A program made the position numbers and the translations under genes. From Lentinus brumalis (lineage: Eukaryota > Basidiomycota > Agaricomycetes > Polyporales > Polyporaceae): a DNA stretch of 64,000 nt. Below, in pieces: positions 55,714 through 64,000 of the stretch (the first letter of the stretch is position 1; each line of letters opens with the position of its first letter). The DNA lies in assembly GCA_001792895.1 (NCBI GenBank), contig MARA01000005.1, forward strand, positions 1,984,001 to 2,048,000, written 5' to 3'. The notes beneath the pieces were generated by a model, which was not told where the DNA came from, did not search any database, and was given only the letters and a program-made list of their open reading frames with translations.

Positions 55714-56648
55714 CAGCTGTTTGCGAAATGCTTGCGATTCGAACTCCGCACGCAAACGACGCGAGAAATTCAAGAAATTCAGAAAATTCGAGAGGGTCGA
55801 AGGACCTTCTCCTCCCGCAGCTACAGCTATGCAAAGTCCATCCCATATGCCTCAGCGTCGGCTACGAGTTTGAATGGACTGAATAGAAAGACTAGAGCGC
55901 GAGATATAGAGCTCATGTCATCAGCCCTGCTGAGGCTAATCACCGGCTCATAGTGCAAGCTCATGTACATCTCTCCTTCAACCGAAGGCCTCTCATGGTT
56001 GACAGGGTATTTTGCTCGACTTGGTGAACGTCTAGCGACCAGAAACGAAGACATGCGTCTGACCGATGTTGCTAACTTTGTACGCCATTAGGCGCCTTGA
56101 CGACAGCAGGAAGTTCCCCCTATAAACACATTTCGAGAGGCACTCTGTCCGTCGGAACATATAAAAATAGACTAAGTATGGTCTTATCATAGGCTGGAAT
56201 GGGATTGGGGGAAGTAGAGCTCACAGTACGTCGTCTGTGGACGAAACATTGGCTTCGTGAGCTGGCTGCCGTATCTCACGAACAGGGTCTTGTATGGACT
56301 CCATTCAAGTTGGAGGGGGTCATATGTACTCTTAGGAGGTCGGACAAAATTTTGAGGTGCTTGAAGATGCTTGAAGGAGGTGATGGTGGATATCCAGCCC
56401 CCGCGGTATTTTCTGTCGTGGCCCGTCAGTCAAACGCGGCCGACGTTTCTCACTCACTTTCCAGCAGAATCTCTCCAAACTTCGCATAGTGTTCCCTCAT
56501 GGCATCAGCTACCTGTCTACCTACTTCGTTCGTCCTCAAGACCCCTGCGCCGTGTCTCATTAAATAAATGAATTTACCGTATTTGTTCGAATTTCTCGCG
56601 TCGCGCGCGTCGTCGGAGTTCAAAAAGCAAGCATTTCGCAAACAGCTG
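55714..56648. mobile_element. 935-bp MITE with about 75-bp inverted ends and TA target site
   Basis: The left end begins CAGCTGTTTGCGAAATGCTT and the right end (to 56648) is its exact reverse complement over 22 bases, with similarity continuing to about 75 bp (GAACTCC...GACGCGAGAAATTC). TA flanks both ends (55712-55713 and 56649-56650). No transposase motif inside. The ends differ from the MITE at 13313, so it is another family, again of Tc1/mariner-like target choice. Confidence 0.8.
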
Positions 56649-56708
56649 TACACAGGACCAGATGGCGGAAGACTGCAGTCCCGAAGTGCGCCTGCCGAGC
56701 GCCGGCAT

Positions 56709-56740
56709 ACGCGTGCCTCCGGCGGCGTGACGTCACGCGT
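56709..56740. promoter_or_regulatory. CRE and two MCB boxes upstream of the coiled-coil gene
   Basis: ACGCGT occurs at 56709-56714 and 56735-56740, and TGACGTCA (CRE palindrome) at 56728-56735, 65-95 bp before the ATG at 56805. These are consensus sites of MBF and bZIP/ATF factors; cell-cycle control is an inference. Confidence 0.5.
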
Positions 56741-56804
56741 TCTCTGTGACGCGACGCGCACACCGGCACCCCGCCGCCCAGCGCGTTTAACCACTCACGA
56801 AGCC

Positions 56805-58044
56805 ATGGCTAAGCGAGAGACGAAGGTGAGCACCCCTAATGGGCCCTTTCTACAGAGACTCTGCTCAATGCGCCGATTTGGCCGCGTACGGGGACGGCAG
56901 ACAACCTTGGCCGAGGGCGAACCCACAGATCATGGGGCCGATCCCGAAAACTCGTCCTTGCCAGGCCGGGCAGGACGCGTCAGACAGAAAGTGCTTCGTG
57001 ATCACATAGAATCCGTGATCCGTCGCTTGCCTGAGAACGCGGTACGACTCTCGTTCATTTCAGTACCGACGACCGGGGGCTGGACCTGCTCAAGTAGACA
57101 TTACCGCAAAGCCTTACGTTAGAAGACCTCTTAAGCTCGTTAGCTCTCGAGCCCGAAGAAGAGCGTCAGGCACCAGGCGGCTTAACCACCAGCGACGTGC
57201 AAAGCCTGGCGCCCATACGACCTCCTGTGCGTGCTCCATCTATACCTACCATAATCACACCTCACAAATTACAAGGTCCTCAGTGACCGGTTCAGTCGCC
57301 AGCTGGAGAAAGAGCTCCAGGATACGCTTGTCTCAATAGCCGACTACTGGGATGCAGGAGAATGTATGGTCGCTCACCCTCACTTATCCGTGCTGAGCAC
57401 TGACTATGGAGGTCAGCCCCAGAGACAGACGAGGATCAAAAGCTGGAAGCCGCGTTGCGACTTCCGGAACGTATCAGAGCAAAGCAGAAGGCAATCGAAG
57501 TACACGAGACGTCCTTGCAGGAATGTCGCGCCAGAGTGGTTCGTCTGGTCGAGCGGATCAACGAGGTGCGTCGGTATGGCCCAATTGCAAAAGCACACAC
57601 TTTATTGATTCTCCCCAGGCACAGCCCGCCCTAGAGGCGAAGCTAGTAACAGCCCTTTCAACGCTGCCTTCGGACCTTCACGCCCCTCGCGTGGCCGAGG
57701 CCGACGTTGTCGCAGCAACCATAGAGACCGCGCTTTTGAAGCTTTCCCTCGTCCGCGCACGAGCGCACCGTGCTCTCTATGGCTACGCACTTCCCAACAG
57801 ACCTGACGCAACTGTATCTCGTGCTGTAGCGGCTGCGTACGAGAAGCTCAGAGAGCGACAGAGGGCCCAGGAAGCGGAGACGCAGAAGCTGGATCGGCAG
57901 ATTGAGCAGTATGAGAGCATGCTCAGGCTGGTTGATGGGCGCGATGGGAGCTTCGGGCAGGTCGTGAAGGATATGGCGAGAGTGAAGCGCGAGACGGAGG
58001 AGTGTAGGAAGGACCTGCGGAGGTTAGGGTGGACCGGAGATTGA
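56805..58044 (+). CDS. Coiled-coil protein, family not recognised
   Basis: Spliced reading: MAKRETK (56805-56825), an exon from 56901 (TTLAEGEPTDHGADPENSS...VLRDHIESVIRRLPENA), an exon from about 57102 (TLPQSLTLEDLLSSLALEPEEERQAP...), then VLSDRFSRQLEKELQDTLVSIADYWDAGE, then PETDEDQKLEAALRLPERIRAKQKAIEVHE..., and a last exon from 57619 (AQPALEAKLV...) to the stop at 58042-58044. All joins keep phase with 49-75 bp introns. The second half is helical with heptads and ends MARVKRETEECRKDLRRLGWTGD. Length about 320 residues. The build (helical, small first exon, MCB boxes) would fit a kinetochore or spindle component, but no motif proves it. Confidence 0.65.
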
Positions 58045-58159
58045 CACTGTTCGCGTGGTTCGTACGGGTGTTCGCCATCTGACACATTATTACCCATGAT
58101 ATTGAACCGTATTGGTTACAATACAGGTGGTACAGTGCGATACGACACCCTTTATCGTC

Positions 58160-60645
58160 CTATAGGTTCTCATCGACATTGAGGATGAACTTCGTGTAGA
58201 AGCGGATCGACTGGAGCCAGCCCTCCGCACGCACAGCTGTAGGGTTACACAGTCAGTATCCTGTAGCCTTCGCACATGTTGACGGTCGCTAACCTTCATT
58301 GATAGTGTGAGCGCCATTGTAGCGATCCTTCTCGTGCAAGTGTTTGTACCGGAAGATGTTCTTCGTTACATTCCAGTAATAGCGGGTATCTGCACGCCAA
58401 ATCAGAGGACGCCGTGTGGTCGACTGTTGAAACTCACCTGTGTTCCCAATCGTCAGCAAAGGAGCAACGACAACACCCTTCACGCCACTCTTCCGGTACC
58501 CCTCGGAACTCTCAATTGTCGCCTTGATGGTCCCAGCCAGGATCTGGTACGCGTCATCCTTCCCAGTCGGAGTGACCGGCGATGGCTCAAGCGCAGTGCC
58601 CCACGCATCCGAGAGCAGGACACGTCCGCCCTTGCCGGAGCCGCTAGCCACCTGCAACCCAAACGCCTCCACCCTCAGGTCGTACTTCTTCGCAATCGGC
58701 CGGATAGTGTCCGTGATGTGTTTCTGGAGCTCCCAGACCGAGGAGTGCTCCGCTATGCGGTGGTTGACCACGGCAGACACCTTCTCCGGGAGCGCATTGA
58801 CCTTCACCCCGCCCTGCACAAGGTCGACGGCCTGTGTCGTGCGCAAAATCGCCTCGAACCGAGGGAATGTCTCGAGCAGGGAGTCGCGCAGACCTTCGAG
58901 GGCTCCGTCGTCCCCATACGCGGCCTTGAGTGCGAGCTTGCGGACGTGCGACGGGTACTCGGGACCGTAGACTGCCGCGCACATCGTGAAGTTGTAAGGG
59001 CTTCCGCCCCGTACGAGCGCGGGTTCGTGCGGGTGGTCTTCAACGGCTACGACCATAGAGGAAAGCATACCAATAGCCTGAACCGGGCATTGAGATGAGC
59101 TGAGCAGAACTTCGTGCGAGAGGAAGACCTTACGGTGTGCTTGGGCGGGACACTTGAATGGCCGCCCTTGGTAGTGACCTCGATCCGGATGTCAAGATAA
59201 CCCTTTTCGGACAACGCAGGGACAGCAAAGATGACATCGTCCCCGTAAGGAGTACCGTACGAGCCTGTGCCATGGTGAGCATCAAATGAGCACTCCGAGG
59301 TAATGATTCACTGCCACTCACCGCCTTCGTCCAGCATCAGCTCAAATCCATGCGTGCCGTATTGCCCCTCGAGGTACGTCGCGAGGCGGCCAGCACCCTG
59401 TGTGGCGATCAATAAAGTGGAAGTGGATAGATGTCGACCGGGCCTACCTCAGTGCCAGCAGCCTCTTCGTCGAAGCCGTATGCCCAGACGAATGTGCGCT
59501 TAGGCTTGAAACCCTGCTTCAGGAGCGCGTCGATAGCAAGGCTGTCATTTGCGGTTGATCAGAATCAATGTTGGGCGAGAAGGCCAGAGTAAGGCCTACA
59601 GAGACGCGACGAGGTCTGACTTGTCGTCGCAGCTGCCTCTACCCCAGATCCATTCGCCTACCAGAAAGTACGGGTGAGCTCGCGACCGCTGACCACATAG
59701 GGACCGACTTACCATCATAGTAGCCCGAGTAAGGGGGATGGATCCACTCGTGAACGGTCGAGGGCTCGACCGGTACGACGTCTGCAAAACCCTCAGCGGA
59801 GCGCACAAACATTGACTGCAAGGTCCCCTCACCTTGATGAGCAGTCACGAGAACCGGACGCAAAGACGCGTCCGAGCCCTTCCAGCGCAAGACGATGCCA
59901 TACGTATTAACTTTCGTCACCTCCAGCTTCCCAAATCTTTGTGTGCCGTTAGCAACGTCCTGTGCTCAGATATGCACCGCATGGACCTACACATCCGGGA
60001 ATGTGGCCTCCAAGTACTTGTGCAACTCTCCGAAGGTCTCCCAACGTTTGTCCTCGCCAACAGGCCCGAGGTCATCGTACGATTCGGTCCTAGACACAGT
60101 AATCAGTCTGATGACTCGTTCAAGCTCATACCGGCAGATACGTACGGCACTTGAACGGCCCCTGCCAGCGCCTTGTAGGCTCTATGCTTGTAACGAAAAT
60201 CTTGGAATACGAGTCCGAGCCGGTGCTCCAATTCGCCATGCGCGGTCGGGTTAAGGGGCTTCGTCTGAGGGCAAAGATCCGACTGCGCCGTCGGATGGAT
60301 CGGTGCACGGCATGTATCTCCCAGACGGCCCCCGCGCTGCATGCTCATGTCATTGAGTATGCCGCTGCAGCCGCCGCGATCAGCCCGAACTGCGTCCTCG
60401 GAGGACTCGCCCGCCGGGGTGGCAAAATAGTATAGAAGCCAGAAGAATAAGATCACTACGAGCGCACCCCCACCGCTCTTCGGCTCCTCCTTCTCTTGAT
60501 CCGACGCAGTTGTGGTCGAGGTTGCTGGTAGAGGCAACGTGTTGGTCGGGAGGTCAGTGTCGCGCGTGGCTTCAGGTTCGGGCTCCAACGTGGGTTCCTC
60601 GTCCAGCAGAGGCTGCTTGGCTTCGTCGTCGACTGTCTTCGTCAT
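58160..60645 (-). CDS. CPS1: Vacuolar carboxypeptidase S-like M20 metallopeptidase
   Basis: The start MTKTVDDEAKQPLLDEEPT is at 60645. An acidic cytoplasmic tail precedes one signal-anchor helix (ALVVILFFWLLYYFATPAG). The peptidase core follows over about ten short exons: LCPQTKPLNP, AGAVQVP, TESYDDLGPVGEDKRWETF, TAHQDVVPVEP (metal ligand His, with Asp formed across an intron), WGRGSCDDKSDL (bridging Asp), FDEEAAGTEGA (catalytic Glu), MLDEG, TTKGGHSSVPP, and HTINEG near the end (last metal His). Cps1 cleaves C-terminal hydrophobic residues in the vacuole after delivery as a type II membrane protein. All metal ligands expected for M20 are visible. Confidence 0.9.
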
Positions 60646-61123
60646 GCTCGTCGTATGTCAGGGGGTCGCGGTGATGGTCAAGACGTGAGTCTACTGTAGA
60701 CTGATGTGTTCTTCGCGGAACTGATCGAGATGATACCACTCCGCCCGGAGCTCCTAAGACCAAAGGATAAGCAGCGCCTAGGCCCGTCAGTTCACGGACA
60801 CACAGGATGATCGCGGAGCTGTGCAGGAAGACTGGACGACCATCGTTATCATACTTACCGGGGTTCTTATCGGGAGTGTTCACATCGCGTGCACAGACTC
60901 CGGGAGCCGTCCCTGCCGACCTGCGCACTATCTCGCCCGTTTTGGAAGGTGTGCAGATACACCGGGTGTGTCGCATGGACACCCGGAACACAAGATGCTT
61001 GCATCTTTGAGGCTGCGGTATGATACATGCCATTCATGTACAGCAGTCAAACCATGGGGAAAGTACACGGATGGCGGACTGCCATCCCGAGTCAATATAG
61101 ACTGGAGAGATCTAGATGAGATG
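60646..61123. other. Intergenic: CPS1-like promoter, Zap1-like 3' side
   Basis: No ORF with motifs; tandem minus-strand genes flank it. Confidence 0.45.
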
Positions 61124-63237
<2,114 letters not shown>

Positions 63238-63469
63238 CGTTGTGATCCACTGAATGCACAGGCACTGAGGAGAGTACCTTCGCAGTCCCTCGCTCTCAGC
63301 CTTCGCGCTGATGTAAGCATACCGTCAATCGTCCCAGGCGCCCATGTGCAGCGCTCCCATTGGCTCAGACTCGATGTTTCGCAACGGTTTCGCCGGGTGC
63401 GGGCCACGCTCGCCCGTGAGCACGGCACACGACAGGAATCGACAGAGTAGGAACGCAGTTGATTATATA

Positions 63470-64000
63470 CTACCAGGTACAAGTATCTTCGCGATCGTAG
63501 ACAAGGTCTACTCCGTAGTACTTGCAGAGCCCCCAATTTGGGATGAAGTACCATGGGTTGGGCGTACCCGAACGGAGTACGATCTGCGGTCGCGAGCCGG
63601 GATGGAACAATCCTTCCCGCAGAGCCTCCCCTAGTGTCCACCACGACATCTCCTCCACTCCCATCGGCCACCACGGGTAGCGAAGGACGATCGTGCGCAC
63701 GCTCGGTGGCAGCGGCGCGAGTACGCTCAGCTTCGACGCGTTGATGATCTCCAGAGTCTCCACGTTCGGGCACACCTCGAGCATGTCCGCCACAACCTCG
63801 CTCGGCACACCGGACATTGAGAGGTGGCGCACGTTGGGAAGTATCGTCCGGGGCGACGGGGGCTGTCGCGAGTATGTGTGCTTCAGGTACGATGTGAGCG
63901 GACTAATTGCGGCGCTGCAGAACGCGTAGTCGACGGACAGGTGCGTAACCTGAGGGGGAAAGGGGTTGAATCGCAGTTGCTCGAAGATGTCTTCGTACCC
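63470..64000 (-). CDS. LRR/F-box-like protein, C-terminal part, 5' end outside the window
   Basis: The frame is open from the right edge to the stop at 63470. The sequence has leucine-repeat spacing (VTHLSVDYAF, VRHLSMSGVPSEVVADMLEVCPNVETLEIINASKLSVL, VRTIVLRYPWWP), as in basidiomycete F-box/LRR proteins. The F-box itself would lie upstream, beyond 64000. The C terminus (WYFIPNWGLCKYYGVDLVYD) is not an LRR. Confidence 0.6.
   Translation of the reverse strand, partial: GYEDIFEQLRFNPFPPQVTHLSVDYAFCSAAISPLTSYLKHTYSRQPPSPRTILPNVRHLSMSGVPSEVVADMLEVCPNVETLEIINASKLSVLAPLPPSVRTIVLRYPWWPMGVEEMSWWTLGEALREGLFHPGSRPQIVLRSGTPNPWYFIPNWGLCKYYGVDLVYDREDTCTW

Noticed and set aside
58307..59098. 263-codon plus-strand ORF opposite the M20 peptidase
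   Set aside because: It is antisense to clear peptidase motifs and lacks any family feature.

Overview
The window is nuclear DNA of a basidiomycete, most likely an Agaricomycete. The evidence is dense genes split by many 50-60 bp GT-AG introns, a Ste50/Ubc2 adaptor carrying C-terminal SH3 domains (a basidiomycete architecture), a basidiomycete-type seven-helix receptor, a fungal tropomyosin of 161 residues, and fungal LINE and hAT elements. No prokaryotic operon, CRISPR array, rRNA or tRNA gene was seen.

Layout. 1-14.5 kb is a nest of transposons. A Tad1-like LINE fills 1-11792: ORF1 has a CCHC knuckle, ORF2 has endonuclease, RT and RNase H, and it ends in a 20-nt A tail. It is split between ORF1 and ORF2 by a 5,234-bp hAT element (1089-6322) with a perfect 8-bp target duplication. 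The hAT carries a nearly intact nine-exon transposase and a second three-exon gene. The LINE tail lies inside a foldback repeat; half of another foldback copy and a 276-bp TA-flanked MITE follow. 14.5-19.5 kb is gene-poor and holds two related RING genes, the second with C2H2 fingers in front of the RING.

19.5-31.3 kb (ordinary chromosomal genes): a 13-exon DUF2408-type gene with a possible antisense gene in its one long intron, tropomyosin, MsrB, a GPCR-like receptor, the mitochondrial citrate carrier, uroporphyrinogen-III synthase and a possible small secreted protein. 31.7-48.8 kb: CDK7-type kinase, a RanBP2-zinc-finger nucleoporin, a complex I 21-kDa subunit, Ipi3, a J-domain protein, Ste50/Ubc2 and a long Pro/Ser-rich protein with repeated acidic-Phe motifs.

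49.1-64 kb: a 454-residue protein joining a helical domain like that of 5-hmdU DNA kinases / alpha-glutamyl-putrescinyl-thymine pyrophosphorylases to a chromodomain (the most unusual gene here), a second J-domain protein, OHCU decarboxylase, a small membrane/coiled-coil protein, a 935-bp TA-flanked MITE, a coiled-coil gene with CRE and MCB boxes just upstream, a vacuolar carboxypeptidase S-like M20 peptidase, a Zap1-like zinc-finger regulator with a Cys-rich N terminus, and a partial LRR-like gene at the right edge.

The genes are not an operon or cluster; most are housekeeping. Divergent pairs share short promoters (DUF2408 gene/tropomyosin, citrate carrier/HEM4, nucleoporin/NUXM, Ipi3/J protein, Ste50/Pro-Ser protein). 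Exon boundaries given below were read from reading frame, splice signals and family motifs, without transcripts.
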